64,000 bases of DNA from Myxococcales bacterium 68-20 (GTDB lineage: Bacteria > Myxococcota_A > Polyangia > Polyangiales > Polyangiaceae): the NCBI GenBank assembly GCA_001899635.1, contig MKVQ01000006.1:217835-281834 (forward strand), written 5' to 3'. This document shows positions 17,450 to 25,846 of the stretch, piece by piece (position 1 is the stretch's first letter; every line of letters begins with the position of its first letter). A model generated the notes under the pieces. It did no database searches. It saw only the letters and a program-made list of their open reading frames with translations, and was not told the origin of the DNA. The translations under genes were made by a program, and so were the position numbers.

Positions 17450-19093
17450 TCAGGCGTTCGCCTCGTCGGTCTTCTGGACGGCCGCGGCCTTGCGAGCCGC
17501 GTCGATCTGCTTCCACTCGTTGTTCAGGAACTGCTCGGCGCCCTGCTTGAGCGCGCGAGCCTTCTTGATGCCAAGCCCGGTCTTGATCGCGAGCTTGTCC
17601 TCGTCCTCGCGCATGATGTCCTCGACGCTGCGGTAGCCCGCGTCCTCGAGGAGCTGGACGGTGCGCTCGCCGACGCCGCGCACGAAGAGGAGCTTCTCCT
17701 TGTCGGTGAGCGCCTCGGTCTTGCTCGACGCGGTGGAGATGCGCTCCTGACGGAGGGTCTCCATCGTCTTCTCCGCGGCCTCGCGGATCTTCGCCGCGTT
17801 CTCGGCGCCCACGCCCTGGATGCCGCCGATCTCCTGCTCGGTCGCCTCGGCGACCTCCTCGAGAGCGCGGAAGCCCATGCGATACATGTTGCGAGCAACC
17901 GCCTCGCTCACGCCGTCGATACGGCCGAGCTGGGTGATCGCCTCCTCTTCCATCTGCTTGAACTTCGACTCGCTGATGATGTCGAGCTTCCAGCCGGTGA
18001 GGTGCCAGGCGAGGCGCACGTTCTGGCCCTTGCGACCGATCGCGAGCGACAGCTTCTCGTCCGGAACGACGAGCTCCATGCGCCCGTCCGCCTCGTTGAC
18101 GATGACCTTGTTGACCTCGGCGGGCTGGATCGCCGCGCAGACGAAGCGCGCCGGATCGCGATCCCACGGGACGATGTCGATCTTCTCGCCGCGGAGCTCC
18201 TGCACGACCGCCTGGACGCGCGAGCCTTTCATGCCGACGCACGCGCCGACCGGGTCGACGTCGGCGTCACGGCTCATGACGGCGATCTTGGAGCGCGCAC
18301 CCGGCTCACGGGCGCAGGCGACGATCTTGACGATGCCCTCGTAGATCTCGGGGACCTCGGACTCGAACAGCTTCTCGACGAGCTTGCCGTCGCCGCGCGA
18401 GAGGATGATCTGCGGGCCGCGGGCCTCGCGATCGATGTCCTTGAGGAGCGCGACGATGCGGTCGCCGGGGCGGTACGTCTCGCGCGGGGTCTGCTCGCGG
18501 AACGGCAGGATGCCTTCCGTGCGCCCGAGGTCGACGATGATGTTGTTGCCCTTCTCGAAGCGGCGAACGACGCCCTTGATGAGCTCGCCCTTCTTGTCCT
18601 TGAACTCCTGGAAGATGAGGTCGCGCTCCTCGTCGCGGACGCGCTGGATGAGCACCTGCTTCGCCGTCTGCGCCGCGATGCGGCCGAACTGCGAGCGCGC
18701 CTGCTTCACCATGAGGAGATCGCCGAACTCCTTGTCCTGCTCGGCGGCCTTCTTCGAATCCGTGGGGTGCCAGAAGATCTGGAAGCCGAGCTCTTCGCCG
18801 AGCTCCGCCTCGAGGCCCTTGGCCTCCGCGTCCTCGAGCGCAATCTCGCGCTCGTCGTCGGACACGTCGTCCACGACCGTCATGAACTGGAAGAGGTCGA
18901 CCTGACCGGTCTCCTCGTTGAAGGTCGCCTGGAGCTCGCGGTTCGGTCCGAACACGCTCTGGGCAGCCTTGAGGATCGCCTCCTCGATGGTCTTCACCAG
19001 GCGAGCGCGATCGATCCCCTTCTCCTTTGCGACCATGTCGATCGCCTGGAGGAGATTCGCGTCACTGGGGGCTGACTGCTGCTGAACGGCCAT
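17450..19093 (-). CDS. nusA: Transcription termination/antitermination factor NusA
   Basis: NusA binds RNA polymerase and nascent RNA and tunes pausing, termination and antitermination. The 547-aa protein has the N-terminal RNAP-binding domain (LLQAIDMVAKEKGIDRARLVKTIEEAI), an S1 domain (about 135-200, KGVVRRFEKGNNIIVDLGRTEGILP) and two KH domains (SRVQAVVQELRGEKIDIVPW; LSLAIGRKGQNVRLA). Two C-terminal helix-hairpin-helix regions follow (about 380-530). ATG 19093 has AGAGG six to seven bases upstream, so the upstream in-frame start at 19156 is not used. It lies between rimP and ylxR, the standard order. Confidence 0.96.
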   Translation of the reverse strand: MAVQQQSAPSDANLLQAIDMVAKEKGIDRARLVKTIEEAILKAAQSVFGPNRELQATFNEETGQVDLFQFMTVVDDVSDDEREIALEDAEAKGLEAELGEELGFQIFWHPTDSKKAAEQDKEFGDLLMVKQARSQFGRIAAQTAKQVLIQRVRDEERDLIFQEFKDKKGELIKGVVRRFEKGNNIIVDLGRTEGILPFREQTPRETYRPGDRIVALLKDIDREARGPQIILSRGDGKLVEKLFESEVPEIYEGIVKIVACAREPGARSKIAVMSRDADVDPVGACVGMKGSRVQAVVQELRGEKIDIVPWDRDPARFVCAAIQPAEVNKVIVNEADGRMELVVPDEKLSLAIGRKGQNVRLAWHLTGWKLDIISESKFKQMEEEAITQLGRIDGVSEAVARNMYRMGFRALEEVAEATEQEIGGIQGVGAENAAKIREAAEKTMETLRQERISTASSKTEALTDKEKLLFVRGVGERTVQLLEDAGYRSVEDIMREDEDKLAIKTGLGIKKARALKQGAEQFLNNEWKQIDAARKAAAVQKTDEANA

Positions 19094-19152
19094 GTTGTTC
19101 CTCTTCGAGCTCGGCCCACTGTCGGGGCGCTTCGACGATTCTGCGCTGAGGG

Positions 19153-19713
19153 TCACGACTTCCTCTTCTTCTTGCCGCCGGCAGAGTGCGGCTTGCTCGG
19201 CGGACCGAACTCGAAGACGAGCCGCGCTGAGAGCACGTCTTCGAGGGGGACGTTGTAAGTTCGTCCGCCGTCGACGACATCGAGGACGCCGTCATTGACG
19301 GAACCGAGCACGCCGACGAGGACCTTCTGACCCGCGATCGCGTTCTTGAGCTTCAGCTTCGCCTTTTCGCCCGCGAAGCGGACGAAGTCGGCCGGCTTCT
19401 TGAGCGGCCGCTCGACGCCAGGCGAGCTGACCTCGAGGTTGTAGCGATGGGGAATCGGGTCGGCGGCGTCGAGCGCGGGCGACAGGTCGCGCGCGATGTT
19501 GGAGCAGAGCTCGAGATTGACGGCGGCGTCCTTGGTGGAGAGCTTCTCTGCGCTCGCGCCCGCCTTCTCGACGAACACGCGGAGGATCCACCCGGCCTCG
19601 TTCTTCAGCTCGATGTCGACGAGCTCGGCCCCATGAACATGCACGACGGGCTCGATCACGGCGTTGAGCCGCTCGCGGTCGACCAATGTTGTGCTCTTCG
19701 AGGCCTCGTACAT
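19153..19713 (-). CDS. rimP: Ribosome maturation factor RimP
   Basis: RimP is needed for late 30S assembly. The 186-aa protein shows the family order: an N-terminal domain with GAELVDIELKNEAGWILRVFVE, the signature YNLEVSSPGVERPLKKP, and a C-terminal SH3-like barrel. It ends with an unusual basic KKKRKS tail. It is the first gene of the rimP-nusA-infB operon. Upstream (19714-19790) is an A/T-rich patch with runs of T on the coding strand that probably contains the promoter, but I cannot assign hexamers with confidence. Confidence 0.93.
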   Translation of the reverse strand: MYEASKSTTLVDRERLNAVIEPVVHVHGAELVDIELKNEAGWILRVFVEKAGASAEKLSTKDAAVNLELCSNIARDLSPALDAADPIPHRYNLEVSSPGVERPLKKPADFVRFAGEKAKLKLKNAIAGQKVLVGVLGSVNDGVLDVVDGGRTYNVPLEDVLSARLVFEFGPPSKPHSAGGKKKRKS

Positions 19714-20364
19714 CGTGATCTATCGAGCTTTTCCGGAGTTCGTTCTCGGCAAAAAGACAAAAAAATAGCGAACCGCAAGATTGGGGTCCGCAATGCGACA
19801 GCCACCAACTGGGGCGCGGACCATAGCGCGCAGCGCGAATGCGATCAACCCTCCTCGGATGTTGAGCGCACCTCATCCGCGTCCCCGGAAGGTCGCGAAA
19901 TATCAATGCGTTGTCGCGATGCCTTAGAAGTCCGCGGCCGCGGATGCAAGCGCCGCAGTGCCGCGGCCGAGCTCGGGAGTCAAGCCCCAAGCCGATCCGC
20001 CCCCTCCCGGATCGAGCTCTAGCGTGGTCGCCGGTCCTTCCGGAGACCGCAAGATCGCGACCATTGTCGGACGTCGGCCACGAGAACGCAGCCACGCGAT
20101 CGCCATGAGCGTGCTGACCTCCGCTGTCCGTGGCGCGGCGCGCGCGCTGTCGAGCTCGTCTCGTCTCCCGCGTCGAGCTCGAGTGAGCATGCGTGACGCG
20201 CTCCTCTCGAGCATGCGACGCGCGAGAGCGAGACCGTGAAGCTCGGCGCTCGCCGGAGAGCCACGAGCACCGACCGACAACCTTCGTTCACGTTCGGCGT
20301 AGATCGCGTTCCTAACGGCGCGGCACGTTCGGTGCGCCCCGCAGCAAGGCGAGCGAGGTGAAGG
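19714..20364. other. 651-base divergent region upstream of rimP
   Basis: It holds the upstream region of the rimP operon on the minus strand and of the MqsA-like gene on the plus strand. The A/T-rich patch at about 19750-19775 is the likeliest promoter site for rimP. One possible small reading frame (19924-20214, minus) is listed separately. No repeat or hairpin stands out. Confidence 0.4.
19924..20214 (-). CDS. Possible small protein (weak)
   Basis: A 96-codon frame encodes a basic first half and a Gly-rich second half (TTLELDPGGGGSAWGL). No family is recognised and codon use is only moderately like the neighbouring genes. There is no strong ribosome binding site. It is listed because it lies in a long gap and has a plausible C-terminal composition; it may be non-coding. 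Confidence 0.22.
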   Translation of the reverse strand: MLERSASRMLTRARRGRRDELDSARAAPRTAEVSTLMAIAWLRSRGRRPTMVAILRSPEGPATTLELDPGGGGSAWGLTPELGRGTAALASAAADF

Positions 20365-21171
20365 ATGACGTGCAGGTGCGGTGAGTCGCAGAGAGCACAG
20401 GCGATCCACGCGTTTCGTCGAACCGTCGCGAACACGGCGTTCACGGCGGAAGTCACCGTCGACGCGTGCGCGCGCTGCGGGGAGCCAAACGTTCCGGCAG
20501 CGCTCGTGATCGCGTTCGAGCGCGCCCTCGCGGCGGAGCTCGCGCGTCGCGGCCCGATCTCAGGCGAGACGTTCCGCTGGATCCGCAAGGCTGCATCGAT
20601 CGAGCGGATGGATCTCGCACACCTCATCGGGGTCCCGGTCGAGACGATCGCGTCCTGGGAAGAGGAACGGCGCGCTCCGGACCCCGCCGCATGGACCGTC
20701 GTGGCCGCGATTGCCCTCGATGCGGTCGAGGGGCCGCGACCGATGCGCACGCGTCTGTCGGCGCGACGTCGCGGAGGTCCGACTCCGCAGACCGTTCGTC
20801 TCGAGCTCAGCGGCGCGCCCGCAGGGACGCTTGCGCGGGTCCTCGAGATCCTCTCCGGCGCGATGGCATTCACCGACGCCGACATCGCGGATGCCCTCGA
20901 CGTCGACTGCGCCACGCTCAAGGCGAGGCTCCGTCACCTCGCCGGCCTCGGCCTGGTTCACGGCCCTCAGACCAACGGCAGCGCCGGAACCGACGACGAG
21001 GCTGCGCGCTGGGAGCCCGCCTCACGCGACCGGAGCGCGCTCTTCCGCGCGGCCACCGATGCCGGCGTCGATCTCGACGCGCTCCTTCCGCGCGCGAAGC
21101 GCACGGACGGCAAGACGTCGTCCTCGCGCGAGCGCACGGCGCCGCCGAACTGGCGAGCATCGTCGTCCTGA
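20365..21171 (+). CDS. MqsA-like zinc-ribbon and helix-turn-helix regulator
   Basis: The 268-aa protein has an N-terminal Cys pair set (C3, C5 and C35, C38) like the zinc-binding half of MqsA antitoxins. An XRE-type helix-turn-helix follows at about 70-110 (IRKAASIERMDLAHLIGVPVETIASWE). A second winged-helix-like segment (about 155-195, LARVLEILSGAMAFTDADIADALDVD) and a polar tail come after. MqsA-type proteins repress their own operon and often neutralise an adjacent toxin. No toxin gene is visible on either side, so this is better called a stand-alone regulator. ATG 20365 fits the Cys motif at the extreme N-terminus. Confidence 0.7.
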   Translation: MTCRCGESQRAQAIHAFRRTVANTAFTAEVTVDACARCGEPNVPAALVIAFERALAAELARRGPISGETFRWIRKAASIERMDLAHLIGVPVETIASWEEERRAPDPAAWTVVAAIALDAVEGPRPMRTRLSARRRGGPTPQTVRLELSGAPAGTLARVLEILSGAMAFTDADIADALDVDCATLKARLRHLAGLGLVHGPQTNGSAGTDDEAARWEPASRDRSALFRAATDAGVDLDALLPRAKRTDGKTSSSRERTAPPNWRASSS

Positions 21172-21230
21172 GCGAGCACGAACACCTCACGATCGCTCGA
21201 GACACACCCTGACACCGGAAGCCTGAAGCC

Positions 21231-21270
21231 ACGATCGCGTCACCCCAACGGGAGAGGGCGACGCGATCGT
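21231..21270. terminator. Perfect 11-bp inverted repeat between convergent genes (candidate bidirectional terminator)
   Basis: ACGATCGCGTC at 21231-21241 pairs with GACGCGATCGT at 21260-21270 across an 18-base loop. It lies between the convergent ends of the MqsA-like gene (21171) and the FAD oxidoreductase (stop 21270-21272). There is no T run, so termination is inferred from position and stem strength. Confidence 0.45.
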
Positions 21271-22637
21271 CAGAGCCCGCGCGCCGCGCGGCACGTCTTC
21301 GTATAGAGATCGCGGAGGATGTTCTTCCGGTCGGTGATCGCCTTCACGGCGTCGTAGCTCGACTTGTTCCAGATCGACCAGAACGTCTCCTCGTCGTAGA
21401 AGTTGTGCGAGATGAGCGTCTTGATCCCCTTCACCTTCGGGAGCTCGTCCTCGATCTCCTTGTAGTAGTTCCGCCCTCGAGGCTGCCGGAGACCGTAGAT
21501 CGCCAGGTCCACGAAGAGCTCGTCGTCTACGCCATCGAAGTAGCCGGGCGCGATCCACTCGTAGTAGCGGACGCGCCTGTACGGGACGCACCAGAGCGGA
21601 AAGTAGTCGATCGCGCCGCGGTACCACTGCATGAAGTCCTGCAGCTTCGCGATCGGCAGGAACAAGTCGACCGTGACGTTGGGACGCTCGGCGGGGAGGA
21701 ATCGGTGGAGCACCTCCGCGAGGCGAAGGAGCGTCGTCGAGCTCACTAGCTTCCCGAACAAGAGCCGTCCGACGAAGGACCTCGGATGCACGTTGGTGAC
21801 GCCGCGGTCGTAGCGAAAGAAGTAGTCGGGGGTCCGGAGGTAGTCCTCGATGCGGGCCCCGGTGCTCCGCCAGTAGACCCGGACCCAGTCGTAGCGGTGC
21901 GTGTAGGGCGCCTCGTCGACGAACTTGCCCAGGCAGAGCACGTACTTGTTCGGAGCGTGGATGATCCCGTCCATGAAGTCGACGTCGGCCGCCGTCGCAT
22001 GCTTCCGGATGGCTGCCTCGTACTCCTGGAGCGTCGGGAACGTGTCGTAGGTCAGCTTGACGTAGGGCTTGGCGGGGACGAGGCGGAACTTGAGCTTCGA
22101 CAGGACGCCCAGCGTCCCGAAGGAGCCGTGCATCATCTGGAACACGAGCTTGTGCTCGTTGTCCGGAGTGCAGCGGAGCACCTCGCCGTCGGTCGTGATG
22201 ACCTCGTATTCGAGACAGGTGTCGTGGAAGCCGCCGTAGCGGAAGGACATCGACTCGATCGAGCAGCCGGAGACGGCCCCTCCCACCGTGATCGTCTTGA
22301 GCTCCGGGACGACGATGGGCACCAGGCCGTACTCCAGCGTGGCATCGACGAGGTCGACGAACGTGACGCCGGGCTCGGCCGTGCACGTCCGCGTGATCGG
22401 ATCGATGCGGAGGATCTGGTCGAGATCGCTGATGTCGACCTTCGCATCGTGACGCCGCTTGTCCCCTTTCTTGGGGACCTGATGCGAGACGGCCCTCTTC
22501 TTCAGCGACACGAACGCCCCTCCCCCGTCGTGCCGCGCGAGCGCGCGCGCGATTCGCTGGACCTTCGCGGTGTGGCGGAGGCCTCGATCGTCCGGCGCGG
22601 TGAGCCGCAGGAGTGTCCTCGGAAGGGTGAGATTCAT
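21270..22637 (-). CDS. FAD-linked oxidoreductase resembling DHCR24 (delta24-sterol reductase)
   Basis: The 455-aa protein is a PCMH-type FAD enzyme. The region VVPELKTITVGGAVSGCSIESMSFRYGGFHDTCLEYEV, with the nearby EVLRCTPDNE, closely follows the layout of eukaryotic 24-dehydrocholesterol reductase and plant DWARF1. The C-terminal half (YYEWIAPGYFDG, then KTLISHNFYDEETFW) has the catalytic-domain features of that group. DHCR24 reduces the C24 double bond of sterol side chains; here the substrate is unknown, and no sterol or other pathway gene is adjacent. ATG 22637 and GTG 22640 are adjacent possible starts. No transmembrane anchor is seen, unlike eukaryotic DHCR24. Confidence 0.75.
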   Translation of the reverse strand: MNLTLPRTLLRLTAPDDRGLRHTAKVQRIARALARHDGGGAFVSLKKRAVSHQVPKKGDKRRHDAKVDISDLDQILRIDPITRTCTAEPGVTFVDLVDATLEYGLVPIVVPELKTITVGGAVSGCSIESMSFRYGGFHDTCLEYEVITTDGEVLRCTPDNEHKLVFQMMHGSFGTLGVLSKLKFRLVPAKPYVKLTYDTFPTLQEYEAAIRKHATAADVDFMDGIIHAPNKYVLCLGKFVDEAPYTHRYDWVRVYWRSTGARIEDYLRTPDYFFRYDRGVTNVHPRSFVGRLLFGKLVSSTTLLRLAEVLHRFLPAERPNVTVDLFLPIAKLQDFMQWYRGAIDYFPLWCVPYRRVRYYEWIAPGYFDGVDDELFVDLAIYGLRQPRGRNYYKEIEDELPKVKGIKTLISHNFYDEETFWSIWNKSSYDAVKAITDRKNILRDLYTKTCRAARGL

Positions 22638-22785
22638 CACCGGCCGACCTGCAAGCCATGCTCCCCCTTCAGGCTCGCTAGGCGAGGCGCGACCGTCGAT
22701 CGTGCTCTACGACGGAGACCTCGTGCCGAGTCGCAGTTCGACATTGCCGCTGCGTGATTCAGCAGCGAACGATCGGCTCAGCGCA

Positions 22786-23850
22786 CTACAGCGACGCTCG
22801 CTCGACCCTGGCGAGGTCGGCCACGATGCGCTCGAGGGCGACGCTCGTCTCGCCGAGGCGGTCGTAGTCGAGTCGGTCGGCGGTGTCCGTTGCGCGGTGG
22901 TAGTCGATCGACCGCAGCGGTGCCGTGTCCGTCACCATGAACGCCGGGATCCCCTCGCGGGCAAACGCGAGGTGCGACTGCGCCCGGAGCGTCGTGAAGA
23001 GGAGCGGATGCGTCACGATCGCGCTCGTGAGGTCCCCCTCTGCCGAGTCGAACGCTCGCTTTGCTCGCTCGAGCAGCCAGCGCGTCTTTCCGTCACCGAC
23101 GATCGCCAGGTCCGACTTCAGCAAGCGGACGAGCCGGAACGGCCATCGATGCTCTCTCACGTGTACGCCCACGCCCTCGATGCTCATCATCGCCGCCACC
23201 CGCGGGCCTTCGCGGCGGAGGTCGCGGAGGTAGCGCCTGCTCCCGGCCAGCTCGGTCCCTCCGCGTGGAGGCTCTTCGGCCGCGAATGCGACGAGCCTCA
23301 CCGTACGCTCGAGACGAAGCGCCTGGAGCGAGTGCGCAAGGGCGAGCAGCATCGCAACCCCGCTCGCGTTGTCGTCGGCGCCGGGCGACCCGCGAGGCGT
23401 GTCGTAGTGAGCTCCCACGACGACGGTCTCGCTCGCGAGGCGTGCGCCACGTAGCACGGCCTCGACGTTGCAGGCCCCTTCGTCGACCGGCCGGCGCCTC
23501 ACGGGGACGCCAGCGTCACGGAGTCGATCCGTGATCGCGTCCGCGGCCCGCGCAAGGTTCTCGACCCCGCGGGACGAGCGATCGTTGCGCTCACCGATCA
23601 CCTCGCTGAGCAGCCGCACGTCGTCGCGGATCCGCTGCACGACGTCGTGAAACATCTCCGGTTGCCGGCGAACGGGAATGGGGGTCCCGACGTGGGTCGC
23701 GGACCAGCACGGCGGATCGCTCGCGGGAAACGAGTCTTGCCCAGCGGTATCGACGGTCTCCTCCAGGCCGAGGAGGTGGTTCTTCTCCCGCGTGCGCTTC
23801 GCGTCCTCGCTGCGCCGGCGGGCTTCCTTCTCGCGCTCTGCGGCTTTCAT
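22786..23850 (-). CDS. M28-family metallopeptidase with N-terminal SFPASDPP motif
   Basis: The catalytic part (about 90-354) has M28 zinc-aminopeptidase features: AHYDTPRGSPGADDNASG with H148, D150 and D159/D160, AFAAEEPP with E192/E193, SIEGVG, and HRATDTADRLDY with a late histidine. Such enzymes use two zinc ions to release N-terminal amino acids. The first 60 residues are unusual: a charged helix, then DTAGQDSFPASDPPCWS, a motif otherwise typical of very small stand-alone bacterial proteins. There is no signal peptide, so it is probably cytoplasmic. The gene stands alone, with short gaps to same-strand neighbours on both sides. Confidence 0.8.
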   Translation of the reverse strand: MKAAEREKEARRRSEDAKRTREKNHLLGLEETVDTAGQDSFPASDPPCWSATHVGTPIPVRRQPEMFHDVVQRIRDDVRLLSEVIGERNDRSSRGVENLARAADAITDRLRDAGVPVRRRPVDEGACNVEAVLRGARLASETVVVGAHYDTPRGSPGADDNASGVAMLLALAHSLQALRLERTVRLVAFAAEEPPRGGTELAGSRRYLRDLRREGPRVAAMMSIEGVGVHVREHRWPFRLVRLLKSDLAIVGDGKTRWLLERAKRAFDSAEGDLTSAIVTHPLLFTTLRAQSHLAFAREGIPAFMVTDTAPLRSIDYHRATDTADRLDYDRLGETSVALERIVADLARVERASL

Positions 23851-24046
23851 TCCTGGGTCGCTCCGGTTGCGATGTCGATGAGTGTGGTGCCCTGCACACG
23901 GCCGGTCGCGCTCCCTGCGCCCTCCCGCGCGAGGGACGCTCCGCCGCTCATGCCCCTCCGGAGGTGCACGACGGATGCCCGGCGTCCGAGATGCCGCGGC
24001 GAGCGCCAGCGGATGTGCGGATACGAGGCGGGCGCGAGGCCCGACC

Positions 24047-25846
24047 TCAGTGGTGGCGGAGACGGGCTGCTTCGTGCACCGCCTCGACGAGCTCGGCAGC
24101 GTCGATCGGCTTGCCGACGTGCACGTCGAACCCAGCCGCGAGCGCGCGGTCCGTGTCGCGGTCGGCGGTGAACCCGCTCACGGCGAGCGCAGCGATCGAG
24201 GAATCCCGTGCGCGGATCTCGCTGACGAGCTCGCATCCGTCGCCGCCCGGCATCGCCAGGTCGCTCACGACGACATCGGGCGTCCACCGACCGAACAGCT
24301 CGAGCGCGGCACGACTGCCGGAAGCGCACGCCACATCCGCCCCGGCGCGACGGAGGATCGTCGCCATGAGCTCGCGTGAGTCTTCCTCGTCGTCGACGAC
24401 CAGGACGCGTAGGTCGCGCAGGCTGTGACCGGGCTCTACCACGTGCTCGCTCGGCGCCACGACGAGCTCATCGCGGAGCGGGAGGAGGACGGTGAATGTC
24501 GCGCCCTGCCCCTCGCCCTCGCTGTCCACCGTGACCTTCCCGTCCTGGAGCTCGACGAGCTGCTTCACGATGTAGAGCCCGAGCCCGAGCCCGCTGCGCG
24601 CCGAGGCGTAGTTGCGCTCCTGCGTGTACATCTCGAACACGTGCCCGATGAGGTCCGGCGCGATCCCCTTTCCGGTGTCGCGGACGCGAAGCCGCACGTG
24701 AGCGGCGTCCCGCTTCGCCTCGACGACGATGCTGCCGCCGGTGGGCGTGTACTTCAGCGCGTTCGACAGGAGGTTCATGAGCACCTGCTCGAGACGCTGG
24801 CGATCGGCGATGACGATCAGATCGGGCTCGACGGAGAACGACAGCTCGAGACCGCCCTCGCTCGCGCGCGGCACCGCGCCTTCGACCACGCGCTGCGCGA
24901 GCGCGCCGATGTCCACCGGCGCGAGCGCGAGCTGGATTCGATCGGCGGCCATGCGCGAGATGTCGAGGAGCTCCTCGATGAGGTTCGCTTGCGTCCTCGC
25001 GTTGCGCTCGATCGTCTCGAACGCGCGGTTGCGCGCCGCCTGATCGAGCACCTCGCGGCGCAGGAGCTGCGTCCAACCGAGGATCGCGTTCAGCGGCGCG
25101 CGGAGGTCGTGCGAGAGGACGGCGATGAAGCGATCCTTGGCGCGGTTCGCCCGCTCCAGCTCCTCGCGCGTCCGTCGCTCGCGGGTGAGTAGCTCCTCCT
25201 TGTCGCGGAGCGCGCGCGCGAGGTCCTGCGTCCCCTCGCCATTCGTGGACGGCGCGGCCCTGATCGCGGGGCGCAAGGTCCAGAGGAGGCGCTGCCCGCG
25301 CGACGTCAACGACACGTGCGCGACGACATGAATCTCTCCGCCGCCGCGTGGACGAAGCGCGAGCTCGAGGAGACGCGTCGTCCCGCGCTCGAGAGCGTCG
25401 AGCGCATCGTTCATCACGCGGACCTCCTCCGGATCGATGAACGCCGAGATCGGCTTCCCGCGAAGGAAGCGCATCTCCAGGCAGAAGAGCTGCACCGCGG
25501 CCGCATTCGCGTCCCGCACGACGCCGAAGCGATCGGTGACGAGGTAGGCGTCCGGCGCTCGCTCGAAGAGGTCCGCGTACCGTTCGCGCTCCGCCTCGAG
25601 GCGGAGCCCCATGCGCCCCAGCTCGTCGAGCTGCGCGCGGAGCTCCTCCTCCGCGACGAGCAGCTCTTCGTGCTGGAGGCGCAGCGTATCGAGCGCCTCG
25701 CGAAGGATGGCAGGGTCCTGCTCGAGCCCGGACTTGGGCCCGAGGAGCTTCGCCGCGCGAGCCTCACCCGTCCTCATCGAAAGCGCGAACGACTCGACGC
25801 GATCGACAAAGGCATCCGCTCCACGACGACGGATTCGCAGAGACAT
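24047..25846 (-). CDS. PAS hybrid histidine kinase with C-terminal receiver
   Basis: The 599-aa protein has an N-terminal coiled segment, a PAS domain (about 85-190), a second coil, and a HisKA domain with the phospho-accepting H246 in LSHDLRAPLNAILGWTQLL. A HATPase domain follows (NLLSNALKYTPTGG, DTGKGI, GLGLGLYIV), and then a receiver domain with the acceptor Asp in VVSDLAMPGGDG. It has no membrane segment, so it senses a cytoplasmic signal. ATG 25846 shares one base with the stop of the CheR gene (TGATG) and has GGAGG eight bases upstream, so the pair is co-translated and probably works as one signalling unit. No DNA-binding partner is adjacent. Confidence 0.9.
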   Translation of the reverse strand: MSLRIRRRGADAFVDRVESFALSMRTGEARAAKLLGPKSGLEQDPAILREALDTLRLQHEELLVAEEELRAQLDELGRMGLRLEAERERYADLFERAPDAYLVTDRFGVVRDANAAAVQLFCLEMRFLRGKPISAFIDPEEVRVMNDALDALERGTTRLLELALRPRGGGEIHVVAHVSLTSRGQRLLWTLRPAIRAAPSTNGEGTQDLARALRDKEELLTRERRTREELERANRAKDRFIAVLSHDLRAPLNAILGWTQLLRREVLDQAARNRAFETIERNARTQANLIEELLDISRMAADRIQLALAPVDIGALAQRVVEGAVPRASEGGLELSFSVEPDLIVIADRQRLEQVLMNLLSNALKYTPTGGSIVVEAKRDAAHVRLRVRDTGKGIAPDLIGHVFEMYTQERNYASARSGLGLGLYIVKQLVELQDGKVTVDSEGEGQGATFTVLLPLRDELVVAPSEHVVEPGHSLRDLRVLVVDDEEDSRELMATILRRAGADVACASGSRAALELFGRWTPDVVVSDLAMPGGDGCELVSEIRARDSSIAALAVSGFTADRDTDRALAAGFDVHVGKPIDAAELVEAVHEAARLRHH

